This document shows positions 1 through 10,749 of a stretch of 64,000 nt of DNA, piece after piece. Every line of letters starts with the position of its first letter. Within the stretch, counting starts at the first letter, position 1. A program made the translations under genes and the position numbers. Source of the DNA: Liriodendron chinense (Eukaryota > Streptophyta > Magnoliopsida > Magnoliales > Magnoliaceae). The stretch is from the NCBI GenBank assembly GCA_003013855.2, contig PVNU02002850.1:310001-374000 (forward strand), read 5' to 3'. The notes under the pieces were generated by a model that worked only from the letters and a program-made list of their open reading frames with translations, did no database searches and was not told where the DNA came from.

Positions 1-12
1 ACCAGCGAGGTT

Positions 13-1586
13 ATGGAAGCCCCGTTACCTAGAAAGTATCGAACGCCTGTTATCACCCCGTATACAGGTATTGGCGACCCTCTTGAACATCTAGAAACAT
101 ACAGGTCCCTCATGAAGTTGGAGGGACATGGTTCAGAAATCATGTGTAGGGCTTTTCCCTTAACATTGAAGGAAACAGCTCGTACGTGGTTCCGGGGGTT
201 AAAGCCTCGTTCCATCAGTTCCTTTTCCCAGTTATCGGAGATATTCCTTTCTCAGTTCATGGGAAGCATTCGCATTAAGAAGCCAGCCTCCCATCTGATG
301 AATCTGAAACACAGCATGGGGAGACAATAAAGGAGTTCACAGTACGGTTCACCGCCGAAGCTTTCCAAACTGAGGGTTACACTGAAGAAAAGGGTCTTAC
401 AGCTCTCATTGCCGGAATAACGAGCGAGAAATTCAGGTTTGCCATAGATAAAAGCCCTCCAAAAACTATGGCAGAGTTCCAAGCCAAAGCTCAGAAATAT
501 ATCAATGCAGAAGAAGTCGCATTGACACGCCATGGAGTACAAAGTAAGAAACGCAAGCCAGAAGGAACCTCTTCTACAGATAAGAAATATCGTCATGATC
601 AGCGCGATCGTTCTCCCAAGAAGCCTTACTCTGGTAAATACCATAACTACACCCCTCTTAATCGGTCTCATGAAAAAGTTCTAATGGAGATTAAACACAA
701 GCCATATGTAAAGTGGCCCGCAAAGATCAAATCCGATCCTGAGAAGAGGGATAAGAGCAAGTTCTGTTACTTCCACAAGGATCATGGGCATAGAACCCAG
801 GACTGCATCTCTCTACGAGACCATATCGAAGCCCTTATTCGAAAAGGCCATCTCCAGGATTATGTTGCTCGTAAATCACCAGAAAGGATGAAGACCTCAT
901 CTCGTCAAAAGGAACCGCCTCATCATCAAACCTACCAAGAGGACGCTGAGCCCACGGGAGAAATCCGCACCATCGTCGGAGGACCAGCTTGTGGCGGTGA
1001 CTCTCAAGCTTCAAGAAAAGCATACGCTCGAAAGGCGTCCAAAGAACCCCAGCAGATCTATTGGCTGGAACAGTCGTCTAGCTCGTCAAAAGCCAGTCAT
1101 CCTCCAATTTCCTTCACCCTCGAAGATGCAGCAGGAATTCACTTCCCTCATGAAGACTCCATCGTAGTCACATTAAAGGTATCGAATTATCTAACTCATC
1201 GAATTATGGTGGATACAGGTAGCTTAGCCGACATTTTATATTTAGAGGCTTTCAATAAAATGGCTCTTGCCAGAAACCTCCTCAAGTCAGTATCGACCCC
1301 CCTCGTCGGCTTTGGAGGAGAGGTAGTAACACCTGAAGGGAGCATCGATCTCCCAGTTACTTTTGGAGAAAGTCCAGCAAAAACCACCGTCTTCGTCAAC
1401 TTCCTCGTGGTGGATCGAAAATCAGCATATAACGCCATTTTGGGGCGCCCATCTCTTACTAAGGTCGGGGCAGCCTTGCACCCTTCATATCTGTGTGTCA
1501 AATTTCCTACCCCAAATGGTATCGGGGTCGTGCGAGGAAGTCAACAAGAGGCACGGTCTTGCTACCAGATAGCCCTCCAAGATTGA
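13..1586 (+). pseudogene. Tat-type gag and aspartic protease, frameshifted
   Basis: This is the structural polyprotein plus protease of the Tat element. The N-terminal part (13 to about 311) is the retrotransposon gag domain (PLTLKETARTWFRGLKP). The frame then shifts by one missing base near 310-312; the continuation in the other frame (HGETIKEFTVRF) runs to the TGA at 1584-1586. A zinc knuckle CYFHKDHGHRTQDC is encoded near 765-810. The protease follows, with active site VDTGSLADIL near 1210-1240 and the later IILGR-type motif seen here as AILGRPS. The TGA lies in the same frame as the downstream pol, so it is either a lesion or a natural gag-pro/pol boundary; the sequence alone cannot decide. 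The true start lies upstream of the window or near position 1. Confidence 0.85.
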
Positions 1587-1610
1587 AAGAAGGCTCAAGC
1601 GACACCCGTC

Positions 1611-4600
1611 ATGGAGATAACTCAAGGTTCACCCGACGTTGCCCCCACTACCTCGTTGGATCCGAGAGAAAATGCTCTGAAGTCAGGAACTCCGGGGGAG
1701 GAAACAGTGGCAATTCACCTGACCGAAGGCGATCCGTCTAAGATCGTGTACATCAAGTCCTCCTTAACCAGTGTCCACCGTGAAGATTTGATCCTTTTCC
1801 TCACTGAATACCAGGACGTGTTTGCTTGGTCTCATAAAGATATGCCAGGCATCGATCCCAATGTCATCGCACATCGTCTCAACATTGACCCGAAGCATAA
1901 ACCCTTACACCAGCGTCGACGTGCCTTTACTGTAGAAAGGCAAATGGCAATCAAAACTGAAGTTGAGAAGCTACTTGCGGCTAATTTCATAAAAGAAGTT
2001 GACTACCTAGAGTGGGTCGCGAACGTAGTTCTTGTCCGGAAAGCTAATGGCAAATGGAGGATGTGCGTCGACTATTCAGACTTGAACAAAGTATGTCCCA
2101 AAGATAGCTTCCCGACACCGCGGATCGACCAGTTGGTCGACTCAACAGCTGGACATGCTCTCCTCAACTTTATGGATGCTTATTCTGGTTACAACCAGAT
2201 TATGATGCATCCACCTGATAGCCAGCATACTGCCTTCATCATGGATGGAGGACTATATTGCTACCAGGTGATGCCGTTCGGTCTTAAGAATGCAGGGGCC
2301 ACTTATCAACGTCTTGTCAACAAAATATTCGCTGCTCAAATCGGTAGGAATATGGAAGTTTATGTTGACGACATGCTCGTGAAAAGCATCGTTGAAGATG
2401 ACCACATTTCTGATCTTCGAGAAGCCTTTGATCTGATGAGGAAGTATCAAATGAAGTTAAACCCAGAAAAATGCGCGTTTGGAGTGTCTGCAGGGAAATT
2501 TCTTGGGTTCATGGTTGGCCAGCATGGAATTGAGGCAAATCCTGAAAAGATTAAAGCATTGATAGAGATGAAATCCCCTGTTACTCTGAAGGACGTCCAG
2601 TGTCTGGCTGGTCGCATCGCATAATTGAACAGGTTCATCTCGCGAGCGTCTGACAAGTGCTTTCCCTTCTTCAAACTCCTTCGTGCAACGGCCAAATCTG
2701 ATTGGAAGTGGACACCTCAGTGTGAAGAAGCTTTCCAATAACTGAAGCAATACATGAGCGCTCCTCCCATTTTATCTAAACCTGTAGCACATGAGCAACT
2801 CATTCTTTATCTCTCTGTGTCCACTACGGCCGTTAGCGCCGCTTTAATAAGAGAAGATTCCGGGGTACAGAGGCCCGTCTATTATATCAGTCGAGCAATG
2901 GTTGATGTAGAAACTAGGTATTCTGATATGGAGAAGCTGGCCCTAGCCTTAGTCACGGCAGCTCGAAAACTGCGACCATATTTTCAAGCCCACGCTATTT
3001 TAGTACCGACTAATCACCCACTACGGCAAATCCTTCAAAAGCCTGAAGCTTCCGGGCGCTTAACTAAATGGGCGGTCGAGATCAGTGAGCATGATATCTC
3101 ATTCTGTCCTAGGACCGCAGTCAAGGGCCAGGCCGTGGCTGACTTCATCGTCGAATTTACATATTCTTCTGAAGATAATATAATGACCAGCGACCAGCCT
3201 CCTTGGTCACTCTTCGTGGACGGGTCGTCGCGGGCCACTGGCAGCGGAGCGGGCCTGATTTTAGTGGCTCCCAACGGGTCGCATTTTCAATATGCTCTGC
3301 GTTTCGAATCACGCGTCTCCAATAATGAAGCAGAATATGAGGCCCTTATTGTTGGCCTCGAACTGGCCATTGTCCTCGCAGTCCAGAATTTGATAATTCA
3401 TAGCGACTCCCAGCTCATTGTCAACCAAGTTCTTGGTGAATTCGAAACCAAAGAAGAAAGAATGGCCTTATACAAGTCTCGCGTCCTCATCCTGCTCGCC
3501 AAACTGAAGACTTATGAAATAACCCATATTCCTCGCGAGAAGAACCAACTTGCCGATTCCTTGGCAAAGCTCGCCTCTGCACCAGAATCTGAGTTATCGC
3601 GTTCGATCCCCATCGAGCACCGTCAAGTTCTGAGTATCGACCAAGCGACTCTCGAGCATGTAACATTGATACATTCATCCTCATGTTGGATGGATCCTAT
3701 CATCCTCTATCTCCGAGACGGATACCTACCAGAGGACAAGAAAGCTGCAAGGCAAATTCATCTTCGGGCTGCCAGGTATACTCTACAAGACGGAATATTG
3801 TTGCGCAAAAGCTTTTCCTTGCCTTATTTGAGGTGTCTTCATCCAGAAGAAGCACTTCGTGTTCTAGACGAAGTACACCAGGGGGCATGTGGTAACCATC
3901 CCAGGGGGCGATCCCTAGCATATAAAGCGATGAGGCAAGGATATTATTGGCCCACTATGAAAGCAGATGCCATCGAATTTTCTAAAAAATGCGACAAGTG
4001 TCAACGATATCTACCTATACCTCATGTACCATCCGAGCGGATGACCCCAGTTGATAGCCCTTGGCCTTTTGCTCAGTGGGGGATCGATATCATCGGGCCC
4101 TTACCCATGGGAAAGGGACAGAATAGGTTCGCGATCGTGGCGGTTGATTATTTCACCAAATGGGCCGAGGCAGAACCATTAGCCAAGATTACTGAGAAAC
4201 AAACTACTAAGTTTATATGGAGAAATATCATATGCCGTTTTGGACTTCCTCATACTATAATTACCGATAACGGAACGCAGTTCGACAACGCAGCCTTTGA
4301 TGAATTTTGCGAAAAATGGAAGATACGTAATCTCCGCACTTCTCCATATCATCCTCAAGCGAATGGGCAGGTCGAGGCAGTGAATAAGATCATAAAGCAC
4401 CATTGAAAGACCAAGCTAGGTGAATGTAAAGGGGTGTGGCCAGAACTTCTGCCAGAGGTATTATGGGCCTATAGAACCACGGCTTGTACATCAACAGGTG
4501 AAACTCCTTTCTCCTTAGCATTTGGTATTGACGCAGTGGTACCAGTGGAAATTCAAGTGCCCTCGTATCGGATCGAGCAGTATGACCCCGCAAGTAATCA

Positions 4601-4910
4601 GGAAAACCTCCGACTTCATCTCGATCTCTTGGAAGAGCGAAGAAATGCTTCCCAAGTACGAGTGGCAGCATATTAACAATGTATTGCTCGTTATCGAAAT
4701 GCTAGGGTTCGGCCTAGATCCTTCCAACCCGGAGATTTGGTACTAAGGCAGAATCTCGGAGTTCCTGCTCGTTCATTGGATCCAAATTGGGAAGGCCCGT
4801 ATCGGGTTATTAGGGTTGTGCGACCCGGTACTTATTATCTTGAAGACATGCAAGGGAAGCCCGTACGTCGCCCTTGGCACGTGGAGCATTTGCTACGATA
4901 CTACCCCTAG
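1611..4910 (+). pseudogene. Tat-type pol: RT, RNase H, second RNase H, integrase
   Basis: One frame runs from 1611 to a final TAG at 4908-4910 and is broken by in-frame stops at 2622, 2739, 4404 and 4674. The RT has KWRMCVDYSDLNK, VMPFGLKNAGATYQRL and the catalytic YVDDM box near 2362. A first RNase H (YYISRAMVDVETRYSDMEK) follows near 2880. A second, archaeal-type RNase H starts with LFVDGSSRATGSGAG near 3210 and contains NNEAEYEAL and IHSDSQLIVNQV, with the closing ENQ-like ADSLAKLAS. The integrase has the zinc-binding HxH/CDKC region near 3880-4005, WGIDIIGP, ITDNGTQF and NGQVEAVNK, so D, D and E are all present. The C-terminal GPYRVIRVVRPGTYYLED is the usual Gypsy tail. The four stops look like single-base changes, so the copy decayed after insertion. 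Confidence 0.92.
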
Positions 4911-5524
4911 ATTCAATGTAGTTTATTACAACATTTTATGAATAAAGTGAAGGATATCTTTTGGTCGCTACTCCATTTACATGGACCTGAATAGCCCTGA
5001 AGAGAATGCATACACATCCTCTTGGCCAATTGCCTACCCTTGGTAGGACTGAAATCATTACCAGTTGGTTGCTTCTCCATTCTATGGATTAAAAATAGCC
5101 CCGAAGAGAGCATACGTGATCTCTTGACCAACCTTCTGCCCTTGGTAGAATCAAAATCTCAATCGATAGATCAGTCTATCTCAACGTGGACACGGTCACA
5201 CGACCCCCGGATTGAGTCTAATTCATTTTTTCATGAGTTAGTTGCTCGCGATTGATGAAAGGGATCGCATTTCCAGAATGCGAGCACTGCAGCTCGTCTC
5301 AAGTTATGGGGTCGTACACCCTAAATGCGAGCAGCGCAGTTCGTGTTCGAATTAAGGGGTCGCATCCTCTGATGAGTCAACATGAGACCAACACAAAGCA
5401 CAAATGAAAGATAAAGAGAAAACAGCAACAAAACAGTAACACTTCCAAAAATATCTTTTCATTGATGTTTAAACGATTACAGATACATGATCGCGAGTAC
5501 AAGAGAGAAGAAAATAAAAGGAAA
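4911..5524 (+). other. Tat element spacer between pol and antisense gene, with short tandem repeats
   Basis: No coding region is seen. Two local duplications are visible. A block starting AATAGCCCTGAAGAGA near 4989 recurs as AATAGCCCCGAAGAGA near 5093, about 104 bp apart, each followed by a CCCTTGGTAG motif. A second block with AATGCGAGCA and GGGGTCG recurs about 65 bp apart between 5260 and 5370. Such repeats are common in the 3' untranslated part of Tat elements. Confidence 0.5.
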
Positions 5525-7722
5525 TCAATCTCTTGGAGGAGGAGCCACGCTCTCGACTTCAGGGCCCGTTTCAGGAGCCCCTCCAGCCTGCGTGACTTCA
5601 GTCACTTCGTTCTCGGCAGCAGCTTGTTCTTCTGCAGCTATGATGGTAGCGACTCGACCGAATTCCCCCATATCGAAGGATGGGATCATTCGTTGCACTA
5701 CTCTTAGTGCAAAGTCTCGACCAGCATCGTATGACTCATATCGTTCATCGTCATATAGCTGCGAAGTTCGGAACTCGGAGATTGCCCGAGGACCTTCCTC
5801 CGAGAGCATTTTTACAAGGGCGACTCTCTCCTCGTCCCAATGGATCGAGTCATCCTTAAGCTGTGCAAGAGCGGAGCGCTCTTTCTCCAAGTTCTCGTTG
5901 GCTTCCTTGAGCTGCGACCTGGTCTCCACAAGCCACTCCTCCAATGAGATCTTGTCTTGGCGAAAGATCTCCTTCTCTCTCTCCGCCCTCTCCTTCAAGT
6001 CGGCGGTCTTCGCGAACTGGGTGTCCAAAGCTTGATACCTTTCGGTCAACGCTTGGACTTTCTCTATGAGGATTTTTATCTCCTCATCTCTCTTGGAGAT
6101 CACTGCCTCACGGGACTTGAGGAGTTGATCTCGTCCCTGGACCGCCTTCTCCAAAGCGATCCTCTTCTCATCTGCCTCATCTATTACGCGGCGAGCGGCG
6201 ACGATGTCTCGCTTCGTCCGCAAGATGAGGTCCAAGCCCTGCAAACAAAAAAGAGGGGTGAGAAAAAATACTTAAGAAACCCCAAAATAATAAAGTTTGG
6301 GCTAGGAGGTTCTACCTGAGCCATCCTTATCCCTGCCTCAAGGAAGAGGCTCTCGGGGCTTGGCTCGGGAAGAGAGCCGAAGGATTGGGGCGGGACGTTC
6401 TCAAATAAGAATTTACATATTGGGTGGAGGTGGCGAGGAACAGAATATGTCCCACTACCGGAAGGTTGGGCAACGATCAGCCCAGACGGCTCGCGAGAAG
6501 GGGCCATCGTCTCGCGAGCAGGTCCCTGCTCGATAGCAGGAATCAGCTCGCGAGTAGGAGCTGACTCACGAGCAGGAGCCATCTCTCGAGGCTCTGTTTG
6601 CTCACGAGCTTCTTCAGCTGGGGGGCAGCTGGACCCTGCCCCATCTGGGGAATTGTCAACGATATTAATCACTGGCGGCCCGGGTGCGACCGCCAGTGAA
6701 GGAATAGCGGGCCCTGCTGGAGCCCCCGCCCTGCTCGCGAGAGGAGCAGGCTGATCGTTACCCTTTTCGATGGATGGGTGAGATGGACCGGCAGATGTTT
6801 TCTTCTGTCTCTTGGAGCTCGTGCCCTTCAGCCGGGGCAGCAGACCTCTCTTCTCTCCGACCTGCGTCATCTCGACTTCTCTTCTGGGTATTAAGCCCGC
6901 TGCTGCAAGATGTGAGGGAGACAAGCAAGTCTCGACGTGCCTATCACCAATAGGCACCTTGTACACCTTTACGATTTTTTCGTTGATCCCTCCTTTCAAA
7001 TTCGGTTTTCTCAAGGCCGGGATACCTGCGAGCACAAACAAGGGTCAAATGAAGTAAAACCCTAAAACCCTAATTGAAGAAAAACTGCACAATGCGGGAT
7101 TGTGCCTACCTTCACAGAAAAAAGCGGTTTACTCTTGGGCCCCTGGAAGAAGCAAATTCCCAGTTTCCGGATGCATAAAACCAGCGCTTCCTCCAGCCGG
7201 GATAATTCGATGAGGGCTTTCCCAACACAAAGTTATCCCGGTGCCAATAACACAGATAATACCAGCCTTCGCTGGAGAGTGCCTTCTTCAAGCGGAACAT
7301 GCGGAGGAACTCATCAGCTGTAAGCTCCCCGTTCCCGGCTTGAGCCCAAAGGACGAATGAGCTTAGGACCACCCTCCATCCATTCACGATAAGTTGCCCG
7401 GGGGCAATCTTATAGTATCGAAGTACATCCCGGATGAAGGGATGGAGGGGAAGGCGAACCCCCAGAATGAGTTGATACTCATAGAAGGCCACACACCCTG
7501 GGGGAGGGGAGTCTGGCGTCTCTCCATCTCTGGGCAACCGGAGAGCGACTGAGTCAGGGATTGAAAATCTCTCCCGCAACTCCAGCAGCCGGTTCTCCGA
7601 TAGAATGGAGGGATATCCAGCCGCTGTATACTGACCTGCCGGAACCCTTGCGTTACTAGAAGCAGAGGATTCCGGGGTGGCATCTCCTAAAGGAACTGTA
7701 CTCTCCTCAGAATCACCGCCAT
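5525..7722 (-). pseudogene. Antisense spliced gene of the Tat element (putative gypsy-type transposon protein), lightly broken
   Basis: Three exons run on the minus strand. Exon 1 (7722 to about 7110) encodes a domain with AFYEYQLILGVRLPLHPF, IAPGQLIVNGWRVVLSSF and WRKRWFYASG, which resembles the Pfam family 'putative gypsy type transposon'. Exon 2 (7025-6316) is Pro/Glu/Ala rich with a basic patch (SSKRQKKTS). Exon 3 (6238-5525) is a long Glu/Lys/Leu-rich segment likely to form a coiled coil and ends at TGA 5525-5527. Intron 2 (6315-6239, 77 nt) is a clean GT-AG intron in phase 0. Intron 1 (7109-7026) also has GT and AG ends, but the exon 1 frame meets a TGA at 7114-7112 and its phase does not match exon 2, so a small lesion is likely there. 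The first ATG below the TATA box is 7722-7720 (CCCCATGG); it is one base out of frame with the domain, a second small lesion. Function in the element's life cycle is unknown. Confidence 0.8.
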
Positions 7723-7723
7723 G

Positions 7724-8133
7724 GGGTATTTAAGAAGAAAAAGAAAGAAGAAATACCACAGTACGAGAGGAAAGAAAGAGCACCAAAGGAGATCGAGGAA
7801 GACACCAAGGAACTCCGGAGGAAGATGATTGAAAAGCAAAGGAGAATTCTGAAACTTCTGTGAAAATCAGAAGATATGGCGGACTCCGTATATTTATAGG
7901 CAATCATTCCGCCGTATATGGTAGCACGTGGCGATCTCTCGTTCGACACAGCACTCGAGCAGGCACGCCCATTAAATACTTGGACACGTGGTGAGCGCCT
8001 CTTCATTTTCTGACTGCGGAAAGGCTGGCGCTCATTAATTCCAGCCTAATCATGTACGGCTTCTCAGTAAAGGCAAGAGGCAGCCGCGCATGACAGCAAG
8101 CTAAGTCCTTTCCTTAAGAATTCTTGGCGGCAA
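7724..8133. other. Antisense-gene 5' leader and promoter region before the polypurine tract
   Basis: No sense-strand gene is seen. On the minus strand this holds the leader and promoter of the antisense gene; CACGTG occurs at 7926-7931 and again at 7984-7989. The short open frame on the minus strand (8006-7713) has no recognisable domain and is taken as chance. Confidence 0.4.
7891..7898 (-). promoter_or_regulatory. TATA box of the antisense gene
   Basis: The minus strand reads TATAAATA here, about 169 nt upstream of the first ATG (7722-7720). No other ATG lies between the expected start of transcription (about 7860) and that ATG, and the leader is pyrimidine rich. This is inferred from position and motif only. 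Confidence 0.55.
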
Positions 8134-8149
8134 GGACTTGGGGGGCATC
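8134..8149 (+). promoter_or_regulatory. Polypurine tract of the Tat element
   Basis: The purine-rich stretch ACTTGGGGGGCATC lies directly before the TG that opens the 3' LTR. A G run of this kind is the usual primer site for plus-strand synthesis in Tat-type elements. Confidence 0.75.
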
Positions 8150-8189
8150 TGTTATAGGCAAAATGGTGGAGATAAGATTTCACGCAGAA

Positions 8190-8470
8190 GTGCCCATTTG
8201 ACTCTCGAGATCATCTGATCAAGAGTCGCAGAAAGGGTAAATGCGGAGTGCCGGTTCGACTCTCGAGATCGTAAGCTCGGGAGTCGTAGAATGGATAAGT
8301 ACGGGATGTCCATTCGACTCTCGAGATCATCTGATCGAGAGTCGAATATTGGATAAGTGTGGGACACCCACTCGACTCTCGAGCTCACCTAATCGGGAGT
8401 CGTAGATTGAAAAATACGGAGCAGCTATTCGCAAGTCTCGAGTTCTCATAACCGATAGTCAAATACGGCA
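8190..8470 (+). repeat. Five 58-bp tandem repeats with internal hairpins in the Tat LTR U3
   Basis: GACTCTCGAG starts at 8200, 8258, 8316 and 8374, and a variant (AAGTCTCGAG) sits at the same phase, giving five units of exactly 58 bp. In units 1 to 4 the motif is followed 8 to 15 bases later by a near-complement such as CGAGAGTCG, so each unit can fold back on itself. The loop varies while the arms are kept. Confidence 0.85.
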
Positions 8471-8977
8471 AAGCTCGATTCGCGAGCAGACCTTCTCACA
8501 AGTCGTTGAAAGACGTTACGTCTAAAATGAGCGAGTACTTGGACTCGCGACCACATTCCAACATGCGAGCAGCTTTCCTGCGGCAACATCTCTTAGCCTT
8601 CAGTACCAGCACCCGATTCCCGTCGAGCAGCTTGTCCAATCCCTCTGCGACACCAAGCAGGGCTACACCCAGTTCGGTAGTTTCCGTCCCGTCAGCGTCT
8701 CCTTCCTTTTCGCCGGTTATCACTCCAACTACGATTTCCATGAGTAATCAGCGCTACTATTACGCTTACCAGCAGCCTGTATAGGGCGATTTTGGGCTTA
8801 TCTTCCCCGCTGATTCCGGATCTCAAGGGATTGCTATCAAGAGACGTGATTGCCGAAGTAAGTAATTTGGTTAGATCTCGTCATTAAGGATAAGGATCTT
8901 ATCCCACGAAATCAGTAGAATCTCGTATCGTACTCGAGATCAGCGAGATCTCGATACAGATTGAATCGATTCGGATC

Positions 8978-8986
8978 TATATAAAG
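8978..8986 (+). promoter_or_regulatory. TATA box of the Tat 3' LTR
   Basis: TATATAAAG sits about 235 bp before the LTR end and downstream of the repeated U3 region, the expected place for the element's promoter. Confidence 0.7.
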
Positions 8987-9212
8987 GGATGACTCCATTA
9001 GGAGGAAGGTACACACAACATTCAATCTCTGTCCCGTTTTGCTTGGCTTCTCTTCTTCTTGCTTTGGCTTGACTTAAGCATCGGAGGGCTAACGGCTGGT
9101 CCCCAGCCACCCTTAGTTGCTGTCTGTCTTCTTTCAGGTTTGGCGGAGGGAAATCTCTGGTGAAGAGAAGGTGAATATCTGGAGGACCCAACTACAAAAT
9201 CTGACGTTAACA

Positions 9213-10029
9213 ACGGTGTTTCCACAAATAATGGTAAAGAGTGTAAATCAGTGGAATGTTGTTCTTCAAGCACCGACACTGTGTCTAACAAAATGTCCAA
9301 CTCCATAATCATCTCATCATCCAAATCATAGGTGTGGGTCATGCATTCCTCTAGGAAATCGAGAGAGTCGGATGAATGGTCCTCGTTCTCCCTAAGTGAT
9401 TGAGGAAAGTCTATTTCAATGGCAAGGAATTCCTCCTCTATAGAGGGGAGGTCTTCCAAAGAAAAATTTTCAGATTCAATGGTAAGCACATCATCTAACA
9501 TTGGTTGATTTAAAATTTCAAATTGTGCCACCACATCATCCAAAGAAACAGAATTTTCAGTCAAAGGGAGATCTTCAACAATAGAATTGGTCATGTTATG
9601 TTGGTGGGAGGACTCAAAGAGATCCACTTGGGCCATCTCTCTGGTAAGAATATCTTCCGGCGACTCATAATCATTCGGCCCTTCAGAAGAAGAAATCATG
9701 GACTCACAATCATCCATGGAACCCTCATTGTGGTTAATCAAGATATCACTTTCAGATTTTGTAGATTCCTTGGGTTCATCAACCATCCTTGAAATCTCTT
9801 CATCATTCAAGTCAGAATAAGTAAAATAGATAGTTGATTCACCATAATCGATGATAATGTTGGGATCACTGAGATCTACATCCCGTAAAAGTTTAGTCAT
9901 CAAATCGGAATAAGGTTGGGCTTGGATGGCCTCATCCTCATTGTTGGGGAATGATTCTGTGTTCCCAATGTCAGGTTCACGATTTTGAGATGGCGAGAGG
10001 TTTTGTATGCATTGCTCAGTTATTTTCAT
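9213..10029 (-). CDS. Acidic open frame of unknown function in the Athila-type element (truncated)
   Basis: About 270 codons of open frame start at ATG 10029-10027 and run into the Tat LTR at 9212. The product is very acidic, rich in Asp, Glu and Ser (for example SLEDLPSIEEEFLAIEIDF and DLDDEMIMELDILLD), with no Cys-His knuckle, protease or RT motif. I do not recognise it. The open frame appears to continue into the LTR, but that part is unrelated sequence. It could be a degenerate gag-derived product of a non-autonomous element; nothing seen supports a specific function. Confidence 0.45.
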
Positions 10030-10263
10030 AAACTCTCGCAGTGTATCCTCAAGTGTTCGTGTCGGTTGCGACTCATGAGAAAGAAACTCTTAAGGATAAT
10101 TGTTGACATCTATGGTTGTCTCATCTTCCAAGTTAAAATTTTAATGCTCTCACCAATTTAGATTATGCATGTCATATGTTGGGCTTTTATACAATAGTTG
10201 ATATGCGTAGCCATACAAGTGATCATGCATTGTCTTAACCGGTGGAACATTATTCATCTCTTT

Positions 10264-10482
10264 CTAATACTCTCCTATCATCCTACCCGATGAAAGGTTA
10301 TAGACATTATTCTCATTCCGGTAATCTTGCAATTTCTTACGTGGGGGAGTATTAGAAGTGGATTGAGTCTTAGGAAGATAATCATGCTTATAATTGTTCC
10401 AATCATAATGAGTTTGGATTCCATAGTCTGACATCTCATCTTCTAAAAGGTATGCATAAGCACCACTCTTCCAATCAGCCAT
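10264..10482 (-). CDS. Small open frame after the leader of the Athila-type element, unknown function
   Basis: This 72-codon frame starts with MADWKSGAYAYLLEDEM and lies between the primer site and the acidic frame. It is Tyr, Asn and Asp rich with no motif I recognise. A stop and about 230 bp separate it from the acidic frame. The two may be parts of one broken reading frame, but this is not shown. Confidence 0.35.
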   Translation of the reverse strand: MADWKSGAYAYLLEDEMSDYGIQTHYDWNNYKHDYLPKTQSTSNTPPRKKLQDYRNENNVYNLSSGRMIGEY

Positions 10483-10730
10483 AATGAGATTTTAAGGAGT
10501 TGAAACTACCCTAATCTAGAAAGAAGAACAAAAAGAAGTAAGGGAGATGGAGAGATGTTACCCGTGAAGGTGAGAACTAAGTCAGTAACTAAGTTCCTAC
10601 CAAACACAAAAACAGAAAATTATTAGTAATCTAGAAAAAATCAGAAAACTACTTTTAGAAAAACTAGAAATCCTATCTAAACTAAGACTACTCTATAGCC
10701 ACTAGAACAATTAGAACCGTTTAACCTCTT

Positions 10731-10749
10731 TCCCTGGCAACGGCGCCAA
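10731..10749 (-). promoter_or_regulatory. Primer binding site of the minus-strand Athila-type element
   Basis: The minus strand reads TTGGCGCCGTTGCCAGGGA five bases after the LTR end. The TGGCGCCGTTGCC form is typical of plant Athila-type primer sites; the matching tRNA (reported as tRNA-Asp for such sites) was not checked. Confidence 0.75.

Larger units (their letters stand above)
1..9212 (+). mobile_element. Tat-lineage Ty3/Gypsy retrotransposon, 5' LTR outside window
   Basis: From left to right the element has gag, protease, RT, two RNase H domains, integrase, an antisense spliced gene, a polypurine tract and a 3' LTR. The gag zinc knuckle of C-x2-H-x4-H-x4-C type, the second RNase H domain after the usual one, and the antisense gene between pol and the 3' LTR are known marks of the plant Tat lineage (Tat/Retand/Grande type). 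The coding frames carry one frameshift in gag and several stops, so this copy is not autonomous. It interrupts a minus-strand Athila-type element that resumes at 9213. The target duplication cannot be checked because the left junction lies outside the window. Confidence 0.9.
8150..9212 (+). repeat. 3' LTR of the Tat element
   Basis: The LTR opens with TGTTATAGGC and closes with GACGTTAACA, so its ends form a TGTTA/TAACA inverted repeat over 1,063 bp. It follows a polypurine tract. Beyond 9212 the sequence changes to the interior of a minus-strand element. A diverged relative of its 3' end, including AATCTGACGTTAACA, is found inverted at 26923 onwards, which supports the right boundary. The U3 part carries five 58-bp repeats and the promoter has a clear TATA box. 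Confidence 0.85.
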
